Of a stretch of DNA of 64,000 nt, positions 11,434-24,203 are shown in pieces. Source of the stretch: Cercis canadensis (lineage: Eukaryota; Streptophyta; Magnoliopsida; Fabales; Fabaceae); assembly GCA_003255065.1 (NCBI GenBank), contig QAOA01006734.1, forward strand, positions 647,759-711,758, given 5' to 3'. Each line of letters starts with the position of its first letter. The stretch's first letter is position 1. A model generated the notes under the pieces. The model ran no database searches. It saw only the letters and a program-made list of their open reading frames with translations, and had not been told where the DNA came from. Both the position numbers and the translations under genes were made by a program.

Positions 11434-14085
11434 CTGAAAGGAGGAGATTTAAAGGGCTCTGGTGACTTCCTGAATAAACTCTTAGGAGAAGGGAAAAGGA
11501 TATGCACCAAAATAGCAAGATGTTGCTAAATAGAAGAATAAAATAAATATTTTATTTCAGCTTCTGCGTCAACAGGAGTACCTTTGAGCCTGATTATATT
11601 CCCAAGCCTATATTGGATTCAACTTCCCATGACACGAAAACAGAAGTCTTTTTTCAGTGATATGTATAACATAAAAGTGATATGCAAAGATGCAAAGTAA
11701 TAATGAAGATGCTATAAGTTCATATTTGAATAATGCAGGCAACCAAAAAGCTGTTGGATAAAACTATTTCCCTTGAAGCAAACTAAATTACATAAAACTG
11801 GCAACATTGAAAAGATGATTGAGAGGGACGCAAGCTGAAAACTTTCAACATATCATAATCAAAAATATGATTATTAGCAAACAAGTTAAACATATAATTC
11901 AAACTAGTAAGCCGTTGTATAGTGGATTTTCTGTTTGACAATAAAAAGGAATGAACAAAGCATTAAATCATACACGTTAACTACAGAAATCCCAGGACTT
12001 ATTTTCAGAGACAAGAAAACGATATCTCAACCAACCTACATAATCACCAATCTGTAATCTCTTAAACATAAACTCGGCGCAGAAAAAGTTCCAAAAAGAG
12101 ATCTTAATAGCAAAGGATTCACATAATTCACAGTCGATACCCAGACATTGTAACACAGTATACTTTTCCAAGTCACTGCAAATATCAAACTCTCTAGTAG
12201 ACATCAATTATCTTAGACGTCCAACAACAATCTTTTGCAGGGTAACAGACAATTGAAACCATAAAACAGGGGAAAGCCAGCATTAAACTAAAAAAAGCAA
12301 CGTTTTTTTATTTTCTTCTTCTGAAGATGAAACAACGTACTTACTAGCCCCTTCATTGGTATCTTCCTTTTCCTTCAGCACAGCAGCAAAAAATTCAAAC
12401 AGTAACAGGCTAGAAACCTCCGAAACCAGGAACAGTAGTTTGAACTGTGAAGTGAAGTAGAGGTACAGAACAAGAGGGAATAGAGCAGTGTTGTTTCGTA
12501 TATAATGCCAAAGAAGGGACTTGAAACAAGAAAACCAACGGGGGAGGTAAGAGAAAACGACAGCTAAAAGGAAAAGCCAGCTCCGCATTCGCAATTTAAT
12601 TACCTTGTATATTAAACAATTTTCCACGTATCAAATTAGAAAAGTATAATATAAAATAATGAATATAATAATCAAAACTTATTTCCCTTTCATATTTAAT
12701 TTATCATAAAAATTTCAACTAAGTTCTCTCTTGCCGACACAAAGTTTGCCCCATTAAACGGAGAGGTTAATTGGCTTTCTACTTACTCTTTCTTGATTTC
12801 ATTGAATAAGGAAACCAATTAATTTTTGTACTATATGCAAAAAATTATTAATAAAATCCTTGCTTTAAGAGGGCGCATATAAATCAGGTGATCAATGAAA
12901 AGCAATCTCATTAATAATTTATAACTTTTTTTTTCATTATAGTGTGTTTACAAATTTGAAATTACAAATGAAGAGATACTTCATGACCAAGAGAAGTGAT
13001 TATTAATTTATCATAATTTAAAATTGTATTGTTATAAAAATAATAAATATATTAATTACGTGTTTGCTCATAGTTTCAAATAAATTAGTAAGCTTTAGAG
13101 AGTTATGCAAATCACTAATTTTTACAATATCTTCATCATAAATGAGTATACTACAATTGTAATTTTCACGATATCTTATTTGTACTAAGAAAAAAAATTA
13201 TTGAGGAGAAGATAAATGTATGGAATCAGGTGTGAACAGAAGCAGCGAATTAAGATTTGGAAATACGGAAAGAGATCTAATAATATTATTTGAATCATGT
13301 TATTTAGATCTAAACCGTCTATTCTATTTAAGATGATTTCAAACATTAAAACATACGAGAAGGAGCAGAGGACCCACAACAATTATTTGTGAAAAATGCT
13401 AGGCTGACGTCACTTGGTTTAGCCAGATCAGAACTACTTCCGGCGGACCCATCCTTTATGAGTCTTTATAAATAAATAAATCACAAATTCCCTTTCATAC
13501 GACTATAACGTAGGATAAGGATTCCTCCTGTGGACGTTTATACCCTTTCGCTATTTACTCAACGACATGGAGAAAATTAAGGGAACAAACCGGTATGATA
13601 ATTGACTGCTGATGAGTACATGTGATTGATGACTCAATTTTAGAACAACCTCAGAATATTGAATGACTGGAATACCCCTAAAAGGAAGTGATAATTTCAT
13701 TGAAAACCGCCGTAGCGAGGAAACAAAGCCAGCTTGCAAGTTGCAACGCATTACGCATGGGGTTGCCACCTAGCTTAATTCTGAGGCGCACACGGAAGCG
13801 AGTGCTAGATTTGGCAAGCAATTGGCAATATCCCGTAGGATAAAACTTACGTAAAGGTTTTTAAGCGTTGGAAAATAACATATGGAATATTTTTAAAACT
13901 CAGCACCCATTTTCTCTCTCTCTCTCCTCCGTCCCTCCCTCCCTCTTTCTTTATCGCAGTCATACTCACAGTGGCCAAAATTAATCTAACATCCAAAGTG
14001 GCTGCCACTTATCGGCAACTATGAGTCTCATGCCCAAATTAATAAACTATTACTATATCTGAAAATTTTGAGCCTTTTCCTTTTT
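11434..14085. other. upstream region of the polygalacturonase-like gene; no gene resolved
   Basis: The missing first exon of the minus-strand gene should lie here, but none could be chosen. The hydrophobic minus ORF at 12283-12627 contains an ATG peptide starting MRSWLFLLAVVFS. It has no clear phase-0 donor leading into 11433, so it is only a candidate. From 12640 to 13900 the DNA is AT-rich. A pyrimidine (CT/CCCT) tract lies at about 13913-13950. Confidence 0.4.
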
Positions 14086-14089
14086 CAAT

Positions 14090-14470
14090 TGATGTAGAAT
14101 GGAGGGCAGGAGTTGGAAGAGAGAAAACCAAAGGTTCCAATAAAAAACAATTCTTGGGATATCCATATGGTGGGTAACCCGCAAGGTCCTCCGAGGAATA
14201 AATCAGAGATGACGGCAGCAAGGGGAGATGGATGGGACTTGAACCACTGGATAATCGTGTCCTGGAGTTTTGACAAAGAGTTGATGATAGGGTAGTTTTT
14301 GGCATCGCTGATGTTGGCAAGTTGGGGTGTGATGGGAAGGGGAGGATAAGTGTTTGAAGTGTGGTTGGGTGGGTAGAGAAGAGAGAGTTGAGGTGGATAG
14401 GTTTTTGGGGGTGACGATGACAGTAGTTGAGTTGCAAGATTTGCTTTTCGCCGAATTGGTCTTATCGATT
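14090..14470 (-). pseudogene. fragment of a UDP-glycosyltransferase (UGT89-like) with frameshifts
   Basis: On the minus strand three overlapping frames carry consecutive pieces of one plant family 1 glycosyltransferase. First is TVIVTPKNL (near 14430). It is followed in another frame by STHPTTLQTLILPFPSHPN (near 14380). A third frame gives KLQDTIIQWFKSHPSP and AVISDLFLG (14276-14180). In intact relatives these lie in a single frame in the N-terminal acceptor-binding half. The usual start (FPYPAQGHMIPLLDL type) and the whole C-terminal UDP-binding PSPG box are missing. It is therefore a short, at least twice frameshifted relic. The family is identified from remembered motifs; the exact subfamily is an inference. 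Confidence 0.75.
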
Positions 14471-14645
14471 GTGATGGAGAAGAAAGGGAGACAACTAAGA
14501 AAGAGGAGAGAGAAAAAATGGATGCCGAGTAGGGTGCTGAGTTGTAAAAGTAGTTCTACTGACATCTAAGAAATTTTATTTTGAAATGTCTTGAGAAATT
14601 AATATTTTTATATTTGATATAAAGTTTAAAAAAAATTTCTCAAGC

Positions 14646-14870
14646 AATTCTTAAAAATGATTTTGAGACAAATTTTTTATAAGAAATTAAAAATCTTAGA
14701 TTCGCATGTTATAAGAAAATCTTTTATATATAAAAAGACAATTGTGCTATTCTTTTTNAATTCTTAAAAATGATTTTGAGACAAATTTTTTATAAGAAAT
14801 TAAAAATCTTAGATTCCCATGTTATAAGAAAATCTTTTATATATAAAAAGACAATTGTGCTATTCTTTTT
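14646..14870 (+). repeat. 112-bp direct duplication joined by an N
   Basis: Bases 14646-14757 and 14759-14870 are the same 112-bp sequence, with one seen difference (ATTCGCATG versus ATTCCCATG), separated by a single N at 14758. Such a structure can be a true tandem duplication. An unresolved assembly join that repeats the overlap is more likely. Confidence 0.9.
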
Positions 14871-17354
14871 TCTTCTTTACTCTCCCTTCTCATCCGTTCA
14901 ATTCTAATTAGGCCCAAGACCTCTAATATTCTTCCTCTTCCGGAGCCAAGACCATGGCTCGTCGGCGTCGATTACAAGATCAGGTCCTCCGATTTTCATC
15001 AAGCTGTGAACAATATTTCTAATATTTAAAGTTAATTAAATGTAAATTGAACTAAAAACAAAATTCTCAAAAATAATATTTTCTAAGAATTAAAAAAAAA
15101 ATTATGTACCAAACCACCTAAGTTTTATCCTAAAACCATAGAGATAGAGACGCAGATGCACTGAGTGGCAGCTAACTCCGCATGTGCACCGTTTCAATTT
15201 GGCAGTACTGGGGTACAATGCATCTTCTCCGGGGGCTAACATAATGTGCCTTTTTTGTCCTATACTCTTTAAAGGCCACACTTTAAAAAGGTCTTGTTAG
15301 TTAATGGGGTGAGACATTTTTGGAATACTTTGCAGCAATGTTAGGGCCCCATCTTTCTCAAAACAGAATCCGAGGGTACGCGTTGCCGCACATTCTCATT
15401 CATTTACATCATGTTTCCACTTTAACTGCTATTTAACCTTCTAATTAGCCAATAAATTACTCATCTTAGAACCAGTCTGTTTATCTTTCTTTGATCTATA
15501 ATGGTTAAATTGGCCATAACCATCGTTGGTCCTTGCACCCGATTTTTTGTTTTCTATTTTACATCTCAGCTGCATCAAAGTTAAGTGTAAAACATGCTTT
15601 ATAAAGATGAACACAAAATGAAAAAAATAAAATAAAATGGAAAACAACAAATAAAAAATTGAGGGAATTTGGGTCTGTATGACATTTGAATTCTGAAAGC
15701 CATTGTGGGAAGAAATGGTTCCACTAAGCCACTATCAAGTATCAATTAAGTGATTTTGCAAATGTGTGTGCAATAGTTAAAGTGAAATTTGATGGCAAAA
15801 AGGTCAAAGAGAAGGAGCATTTTCATGCAAAGACTAAGATAGGCGAGAAAGGAAGAATTCAGGTGCCATGCTGCGATGTCTTCGATATGATTGAACTCCA
15901 TCGCCCTTAGATACTGGACAAAAATGTACAATAAGGGCCTGCAGTTTAGAGCTAAAAATAATAAAATATGATGATGTACCTCTTTTATAGTCAATATTGT
16001 CTTTATCACTGCATAGATTCCAGTGAGAGGACAATTAAAAAATAAAGACAAATCGTACATGATTCTGTGCGGTTTACTAATTAAAAACAAAGAAGGAAAA
16101 AATAAGGCTATGAGGAGCATTAATGAAAAAACAATGAATGGAATGTTGAACAGTTGAATGACAGAATATGAAAAAATTGCCGCTTGGTTGTCATAGTATA
16201 CATCGTAAGCTATTCCACTTGTATATTTGATATGGCGTTGACGATTTTATTTTATTTTTTTGTTTTGGCTTAAAATTCCATGTTCTTGCTTATTACTATC
16301 AGACTTCTTTAGTTTTTCTTAAAAATTTCCCCTTCAGTTTGTGCATCATATTAGAAAGAAATGTTGTTGTTTGTTCAAGTTAAAAAAAAAAAAAAAAGAG
16401 GTTTCTTACATACTAAAGAAGTATGTAATATCTCATTAACGTGACAATATGACAATTATTGATGTAAAAACATTCAATTTTGATTGTTTATTTTTAGGAG
16501 GTTTCTTACATACTTTCTATATAATTGTAGGATGACATACTTCACAAAAACAATAAATAAGAGACAGACACGTAACTTTGTTATTGGCAAGTCTCAGACT
16601 TTTCAATTACCAGAAAGAATGGGTTAAATTATTATAACACTCATTCGAATACAAAAATTACATACTAAGATTCATAATTCAAAACTACTACTTTGCTCGA
16701 ACATAGCAATGCCAAGAGCTCCGTCAATCTACCGTTCATCGATAGACGAAGCGCGAAAGTTCCCCAAAGGAATGATAGGAGAAAAAGCAAGTCCTTTCTC
16801 AAGCAAGTCCATCAAATTACATTGATAGTAGCCCTACAGCAATGAACAGGAAGCCTTTACTTATCTAAATAATCAACTCTCCCAAAATTTCTAGGGAAAG
16901 CCCAATTCTTTTATACTTCGTTACAAAGATGGGTTTTTTTTACTCATTTGGGTTCTCAGAGCAAGCGTTCCTAACTTTACCACTGGAAGCACCAACATGT
17001 CTTAGCAGTTTTGGCCCATCGAACTGAATATACAGCGAGTTTTTTTAGAAAATTGCAGAGCTGGGAAAAAATAGAAGAAACAGAATGCCACTACTCTTGT
17101 GGGTCACTGTGCGAGGAGCATTTCTTTCTTGCAGACAAGGTAGCGTGCGGAAAGAGCTGTTGTATATTGTCCGCTCCTTCAAGAAAAGAAGACGGTGTGG
17201 TGATGGTATAATTTTATCACAGATATTCTACTAAAATAATGTTGAACAATTAGGCCAAACTTCCCAGTTAGGAAACCAGCCAACCAACCATTATATTTTT
17301 GGTCAGAAAATGATGAAATTGAAATCTAGGGATCAGGGGTTGCATAAAATTTAC
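14871..17354. other. intergenic with transposon-like scraps
   Basis: No gene could be supported. A transposon-end-like motif (GTACCAAACCACCTAA) occurs near 15106. Minus ORFs at 15441-15650 and 15746-16120 are low-complexity hydrophobic frames without recognisable content. The plus ORF at 17011-17211 is likewise unsupported. Confidence 0.4.
16397..16555. mobile_element. partial, rearranged copies of the local MITE end
   Basis: GAGGTTTCTTACATACT occurs at about 16399-16415 and GGAGGTTTCTTACATACTTT at 16497-16516. Each resembles the left end of the MITEs at 27575 and 37381 (GGTTTCTTAGATACTTTT). The second is followed by AGGATGACATACT, like the GTATGTCATACT of the full copies. No matching right end was found, so these are fragments. 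Confidence 0.5.
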
Positions 17355-17508
17355 CTGCAAGTAGGACTAAAGGCACCAGGAACACCGAAATGACGACCTT
17401 CTTGCCAGTGGCGAGGGAGTGAATGGACACAGTTTGGGGCTTGTTGTCTTGGTCCAAATAGGAGAGTGTGCTGTCGGGAATTACATCTCCCACTACAATC
17501 GGAGCCAT
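17355..17508 (-). pseudogene. orphan first exon of a type II peroxiredoxin, frameshifted
   Basis: From ATG at 17508 the minus strand reads MAPIVVGDVIPDSTLSYLDQ, then KPQTVSIHSLATGKKVVI, typical of cytosolic PRXIIB. At 17386-17390 one base is missing. The next stretch, which should read GVPGAFSPTC and supply the peroxidatic cysteine motif, lies in another frame. A good donor (TGCAG/GTAAAT) follows at 17354, but no later exon is seen in the 600 bases downstream. It is therefore a truncated, frameshifted copy. The retained donor shows it arose by DNA duplication rather than from an mRNA. Confidence 0.85.
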
Positions 17509-17904
17509 GGTTCGGTGATTATTGAACACTGAAGACTGAGGATTTTGTCTGTGTATCAGACGCACTGGGAATAGACGTTGCATAAAATAATTTATGGGCT
17601 TTCTTTGTATTTTTTATTAATTATTGAGTTAAATTTACAAAGCTTATTTAGATTAGCACTTTCGGTAGTTATTAAATTGATCTAACGGTCGAGATTATAA
17701 TATTTATCTCTGATAATCTAGATGTTTGTCACATCAAGTATAATATTATATACTTACGTAATATCATAAAATTTCTGTTATTTTTAATAGTCAAAATTAA
17801 TTATTTTTTATATCAACCATTTTTATATTCTCGTGTGAAAGTAGGCTGCTCAAAGCAAAAATCATTTTTCTTTAAAAAAAAATCTTTATATTTTGGTCCT
17901 AAAA
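17509..17904. other. short intergenic stretch with a MITE remnant
   Basis: AT-rich spacer between the peroxiredoxin relic and the fumarase promoter. Bases about 17729-17786 (TTTGTCACATCAAG, then ACTTACGTAATATCATA and AATTTCTGTTA) match the right end of the local MITE family. Confidence 0.45.
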
Positions 17905-18213
17905 ATATGGGCTTACCGTTACAGTTATGGGCTAGCCCAGAATAATAGTGAACGACTCAATTGGCCCATCCTACTCGACATGGGCTGGGCTAATCCCTAT
18001 CCAATCTGTAAGGTGACCGAACATGACTTGGTGGACTAGTTCCTTAATCCAAGATCAAGGAAATTCGCATTTGTTTAGCCCGTGATCCATATAGAGCGAC
18101 AAGGATTTTTGGCGCTTGGAATTAGGCTATTTGGAAAAAAGGAATTAATTTAATTGCGCAACGCAACGGAAAATGGAATAGAGTTGCAATTCCAACTGGT
18201 CCGGTGTCACGTG
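17905..18213 (+). promoter_or_regulatory. site II (TGGGCY) cluster and G-box upstream of fumarase
   Basis: TATGGGCTT (about 17907), TATGGGCTAGCCCA (about 17926-17939), TTGGCCCATC (17961-17970) and TGGGCTGGGC (17981-17990) form a cluster about 430-510 bases before the start codon. CACGTG is at 18208-18213. Site II elements are known in promoters of plant nuclear genes for mitochondrial and ribosomal proteins, which suits fumarase. The motifs are seen; function is inferred. Confidence 0.55.
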
Positions 18214-18419
18214 CCTTACCGCCCAATCGAATCGCATTGTTTCATTGAAGCTTACCTAAGCTAAGTTCCATTTCTCTGACTCTCCCCATCACGGTGTATC
18301 AGAATTCAGACTGTTTCTTTACACTCATCGATTTGAGCACCTCCGGTAACTTGAACACAATCACTTATCGTCTTCAATTTCCTTGGCTCAATCAATACTG
18401 CATCTGTTTGAGCTCAAGA

Positions 18420-21400
18420 ATGGCGCTGTATCTGGTGTCGCGCCGTTTATCCGCTGGATCAACGACGGCACTGGCCTTGCGTTATGCTTCTTGTTCCAGA
18501 TCGTATTCAACGTCGTTTAGGGAGGAAAGAGATACCTTTGGACCAATTCAAGTTCCCTCTGACAAGTTCGTTTTCTCCTCCATGTCTTTTTTAATTTCAG
18601 TAGTAAATGGGATACTTCATATTCCTTCCCGGCTTAATTATGTGTTGTAGCCTAAATTACTCAGATATGCTATCTTGTTTCTGGTAGATTATGGGGTGCA
18701 CAAACTCAAAGATCGTTGCAAAATTTTGATATCGGTGGCGAGCGTGAACGAATGCCTGAACCAATCATTCGTGCCTTTGGCACCTTAAAAAAATGCGCTG
18801 CTAAGGTTACTCTCCTTTTCAAGCTGATTCCTTACACTTCATTTATTGGATTGTAAGATATAGATACAACCTTGTCTTTTTCTCTTTTTTTTTTTTAAAA
18901 AATAATTTATTTTATTGTATTACTGATGAATTGTCGCTGGTATTTTGGTTGCGTTGAGTGTGTGTTTCGACATAGATCACCCTTCAATTTTGAATTTTTA
19001 TTGTTGCTGGTGTCGCCTCTACTAACAGTGCTTGTAAATTGGTCATATGGTTAGTTTTGTTCAATAACAGTTTACTCACAGCCTCACGTGTTTAATTCTT
19101 CTGATGTAGGTGAACATGGAGTATGGTCTTGATTCGAACATTGGAAAAGCAATAATGCAAGCAGCACAAGAAGTAGCTGAGGGAAAGCTAAATGACCATT
19201 TCCCACTTGTTGTTTGGCAAACTGGTAGTGGCACTCAAAGCAACATGAATGCTAATGAGGTTAGTGCTTTGATTTGTATTCCGTAGCAGAAGTATATCAT
19301 CATCTAGTATGTTTGCAATTATAATTCATTTTCATTGTACAAAATAAATAATTGAATTAACACATAACGCATTGGGAATCAATTTAGTCATTTACCTGGA
19401 TTATTTGTGAAGTTTGCTCATCATTACAAACTAATACCTTCGAAGTTTTTGTTTGTCCAGAATAAACATGTCATGTATGGATTTTTATCTGACATAAACC
19501 TTCAGTCCATGATTAGTGCAGTGATATATTCTCAAAACAAGATTTTGTGTTGGGTATTGCAGGTTATTGCAAACAGAGCGGCTGAGATTCTTGGCCATAA
19601 GCGTGGTGAAAAGTTTGTGCACCCAAATGACCACGTCAATAGATCACAATCTTCTAATGACACATTCCCAACAGTAAGCCTTTTTTATTTTCTTTGCAAA
19701 TTCACTCACTGTAATTTCTTATATGACCAATTAAATTGGCTTGTTATTTCCCAAGTTTAGAGGTAGTAATTACTAAAAATTCCTAGTGAACTGTTACTGT
19801 CAACCTTCTGTACTTACTGTTATTGTCTTGGTGTTTCTGAAAAGGATAATCTTTTTTTTTTTCCTCCTATTTTAATCTGTTGTGTATCTGTTCTCTGTCC
19901 AGGTAATGCACATAGCAGCCGCAACAGAAGTAAATTCAAGACTAATTCCAAAATTGAAAACTTTACATACTTCACTACACTCTAAGGTTTGATTTCTTGT
20001 TCCTGTTTTTAAACAAGTTAGAGTATGATGAATAAATTGCAGTTCTGCCCCTCTATGTCGGGCCATGCTGTATTGCATAATGCATAATTTTCAAGTTTCT
20101 TAAAGTTTTTGTGAGTCATACCAGTGAAAGTGGATTTTTAGCTGCACGCATTAGACCTGACATGTATTTTCATGCTATATATAAACCTGTGATTTAAGTA
20201 TGAAAATTTCGGTTGGTTTATTGTATCATTTTAGTGTTGGGTTCATCTTATGATTGTTGCCATTTAATTAATCCATTACTAGTCAATCTGAAAACAGGCC
20301 TCCCTTCATTTTATTCTCGTATGATTTTCCTTTTTGTCTGGAAAGTGGAAACTATGAAGTTTGTATTTTCTTTTTATGGCATTTATCATTGTCTTAGTTT
20401 TCTATCTGTTTTAATTTTGTTTTTCCCAAAATTTACCAGTCTGTTGAGTTCAAAGATATTGTCAAGATTGGGCGTACCCATACTCAAGATGCAACACCAT
20501 TGACTCTTGGACAGGAGTTTAGTGGCTATACTACACAAGTAAGCACATTTTCCTCTTGCTCATGTTGATATGTATGTTGTGAGTTTGTCATTGTTTAATG
20601 GGAAGTAAAATTTTGACTATTTTTGGTGAGTGATTTCTCATTGCTTTTTCTTCATTGGCAGGTGAAGTATGGCATTGATCGAGTGATCGGAACTCTACCG
20701 CGTATGTATCAGGTTAGACAGTCAAATAAAAACATGGAATAATTATTTTTCATTCTTTTGCTTCTAGAATTCCAACTCATTAGAGATATTACTTGTGCAG
20801 CTTGCCCAGGGTGGTACAGCTGTAGGGACTGGATTAAATACAAAGAAGGGGTATGTATGCTTTTAGGCAATTGTTCTTTTTTTATTGTCTGTGTAATTTT
20901 AATCTACCTTTTATTGTGTATTCTTTTATTTTTTCATCTTTGATTCGTGCCAAAATTGAAAATGATAGTCATAGCTTTCTTTTCCTTCATTTTGTCATGT
21001 TGTTCCATGTGACCTGAGCTTCTCATGAGGCCTGGCCTCATTCTTTAATACCATGCAACCCCAAAAAAAAACGTGAAGTATTCGTAGTATTGACTGTTTT
21101 TATACATGCTGTTCATTCTGCACTTTTCGGTTTTAATTTATCATGGGTGTCATTGTAGAAAATTATCTTTACCTCTTTCAAAAAATGCCATTTTTTTTCT
21201 GGAGTTTTGTGGATATGGGTTTATTTTTATAATGGAAAATACCTTGTGTTCTTAGGTTGAAGATAACATATGTGGCCTAATTTTCCAGCAAATTAGATTT
21301 AAACAGTGGTAATTTTCCAACTGATATTTAGGTTTGACGTAAAGATAGCAGCGGCGGTAGCTGAGGAGACAAACTTGCCTTTTGTCACAGCAGAAAATAA

Positions 21401-23314
21401 GTTTGAGGCTTTGGTTTGTTGCTAAAACTAATTTTATTTTTCTTCTCCTATATTTGTTGCTGTTACTTTGATTTAACTAGCTTGTTTCCTTAATCTTGCA
21501 TCATATGCAGTAAAATAGTGCCTTGTAAATATTCTCCTTTTACACAGGCTGCCCATGATGCTTTTGTTGAAACTAGTGGAGCCCTCAACACAATTGCTGC
21601 TTCTTTAATGAAGATTGCAAATGATATACGGTTATTGGGAAGGTTTGTAGTTATACGTCACTCACTAAAATTGATTCTTTTTTTATTTGTTTATTTCTTT
21701 TTATGGATTTTCAAATTATCCTATTATAGTGGTCCACGTTGCGGCCTTGGTGAACTCATTCTTCCTGAAAATGAACCAGGCAGCAGTATTATGCCTGTAA
21801 GATCCATCATGCCTTGTCTGCATACATTTGCTATGGAAACAAGCTAATTTCTTGTTATAAGTTCATTCTTCTAATTGTCTTCAATTAAGATTAGAGTTTA
21901 ACACTCAACCTTATTCTGTTTCAGGGGAAGGTTAACCCTACCCAATGTGAGGCTCTGACGATGGTCTGTGCACAGGTAGACATTAATTCACTTTGTTTAA
22001 TTCAAATACAGATGATATGATCAATTGAGTTCTAATTAGCAGTAGTTTGCAGGATGGTTAAAGACTATCTATTACTTGTATTAAAGTCATGCATTATCTT
22101 ACATTTTGAGTCTGATTGACGATTTATTATCTTGCAGGTCATGGGAAACCATGTAGCCATCACAGTGGGCGGATCAAATGGTCATTTTGAACTTAATGTA
22201 TTCAAGCCAATGATTGCTAGTTCTCTGCTGCATGTATGTTTGATATTCATTATCTTGTGCTAATTCTAAGTTATTTATGCAAATTTGGAACTTGATATGG
22301 TTAGCTGATACCTTGAAGTACATTATGATTTATGATATATTTTGAGGTGCAATGCTTCCTTGAATTCTTGTTTTCATATGATGGTGCTGCAAGATATATG
22401 TTGGGATGTGCATTAGCAGTATACTGGGTGGATTTCATGTTTTTGATCCCTTAATGTATTCATATGGTATGGAGTAAAATATCCTACTATTTAAATGACT
22501 CGATGCACTTATATAAATTTTTATTTTTATTTCTTATCTGATAGTCACTGAGATTGCTGGGAGATTCATCTGCTTCCTTTGAAAAGAATTGCGTTAGAGG
22601 TATTCAAGCTAATAGGGAAAGAATTTCAAAATTATTGCATGAGGTAAGTCAATGATTTATGCAAAATAAATTTTATGTGATGCTCTATCTTAGATCCCAA
22701 AGCTAATTTAAAGTTTTGTTGTTTGACTTTTTAAATTACCTTGCAGTCTCTTATGCTCGTTACCTCCTTGAACCCAGTAAGTGTCCTCTTATCTGTTCAT
22801 GTCACACCCTAAGTTTCTCATACTTTTGATAATAACTTAATGCTTCTGTTTCAGAAAATTGGTTATGACAACGCAGCAGCAGTTGCCAAGACAGCCCACA
22901 AAGAGGGGACTACTCTTAAGGTGATGGTTCATTTTTTATCCTGCGGTTCTGTTTGTCTTGTGTACTTTGAAAGTCTCGTGATGTATACGGAGAGCAGATG
23001 TACTGGCATATATTAATTCTGAACAAATTAATTTTACTCTTCAAGTATATATTCTGCTAGCATCCTTGCAGAACCATTCAATCCGGTTATTTGCTTGAGC
23101 CATCAGTAATGGAAAAAGATGTTTTATGTGGTGGAATTGATGCTATTTAGTGATTTCTGTGAGATGTTCTTTTCTGCTCAATAATTGTTGGCTGATTTAT
23201 TGAAATTAACAAAAATTAATTATACAGGAAGCTGCATTGAAGCTTGGCGTGCTGACCTGTGAAGAATTCGACACTCTAGTGGTGCCTGAAAAAATGCTGG
23301 GCCCAACTGATTGA
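18420..23314 (+). CDS. FUM1: Fumarate hydratase (fumarase), mitochondrial
   Basis: Class II fumarase interconverts fumarate and malate in the TCA cycle. Seventeen exons are at 18420-18565, 18688-18805, 19110-19259, 19563-19673, 19903-19986, 20440-20538, 20662-20712, 20801-20850, 21332-21413, 21548-21642, 21730-21796, 21925-21975, 22138-22233, 22545-22643, 22747-22776, 22855-22920 and 23228-23314: 1482 bases, 493 aa. The N-terminus ([28 protein letters not shown]) is rich in Arg and Ser without acids, a mitochondrial presequence. Conserved motifs are [48 protein letters not shown] and the superfamily signature [15 protein letters not shown]. An in-frame GTG upstream is not a start; the ATG at 18420 fits the presequence. 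No damage is visible. Confidence 0.96.
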
Positions 23315-24203
23315 CTAGCACATAAAGTTTGAGTCCTAGGGATAATCCCTTGTTTGAACATGAGCTACCTTGAAGTATTATTTTTGAACCATATCCTTTG
23401 ATTGGATTGAGAAATGAGGATCCAATGCGATAATTTTGACTTCCAAAATTGATATTCTTGAGGGAAGAGTCCCTCCAAATTTGTAACAAGACAACGCATT
23501 ACAGAAATTCACTGAACCCAAATAAAAAGAGAGTTTTATAGTATGGCCCGGCATTATTTTGTATTTCTTCTAGCAATTACTGGATTCTGATGTTTGAGTT
23601 ATTATGTCGTTACTTAGTTTTATCATGCTTAGGCGAGGGTAGTGTATTTTGTATTGCATGAAATGGAGGAGTGTGTTGAATTATAACATTTTTTGGTGGC
23701 TTAAATTAAATGTGCACATTGGCTCAGAATCCTCCCATTTTCTTTCCTCTTATTCTGCTATTCTTGTTCTTATAACTTTCCTTAAGAAATCTCAATAATG
23801 TAAATTATGTGCATCTGGTTGCTGTTTGAATTGGCTATTTTGTTGGATTGGGAACACATAGCTAACGCATCATTGGCTAGTGCTCCAGTTAAAAGCTGTT
23901 TTGAGGCGGAAGATTAATAAATAGTAATATTTGCTGGTACTCCGGTTAGTTACCGACTTACTGCTGCTTTTGTGTTTTCCATCTAGTTTGAGAAACTTGC
24001 TGCTGTCAAAGCTGAGTTACTAATAAATTGATCTCATTTATTGTTTCACTCTTATATTAATCAAACTTCATTGATAAGAAAAGACAACCTTAAAAGCACT
24101 TATAATGCATTTAGATATGAACAAAATATAACAATATATATAGAGAGAGAGAGCATAGCAATTTCTGCTGTGTAATTTTTCACTCCTAATATTTGGTCGC
24201 TTA
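23315..24203. other. 3' flanks between convergent fumarase and EXORDIUM-like genes
   Basis: Probably the 3' UTRs of both genes. A short (GA)n run lies at about 24141-24156. The ORF at 23220-23489 (-) is antisense to the last fumarase exon and is ignored. Confidence 0.5.

Noticed and set aside
12283-12627. Hydrophobic minus-strand ORF as first exon of the GH28-like gene
   Set aside because: Its first codon is GTG. The inner ATG peptide (MRSWLFLLAVVFS) has no convincing phase-0 donor leading to the acceptor at 11434. It is kept only as a candidate.
15746-16120. 124-aa hydrophobic minus ORF
   Set aside because: AT-rich frame with codon use like random AT-rich DNA; no domain.
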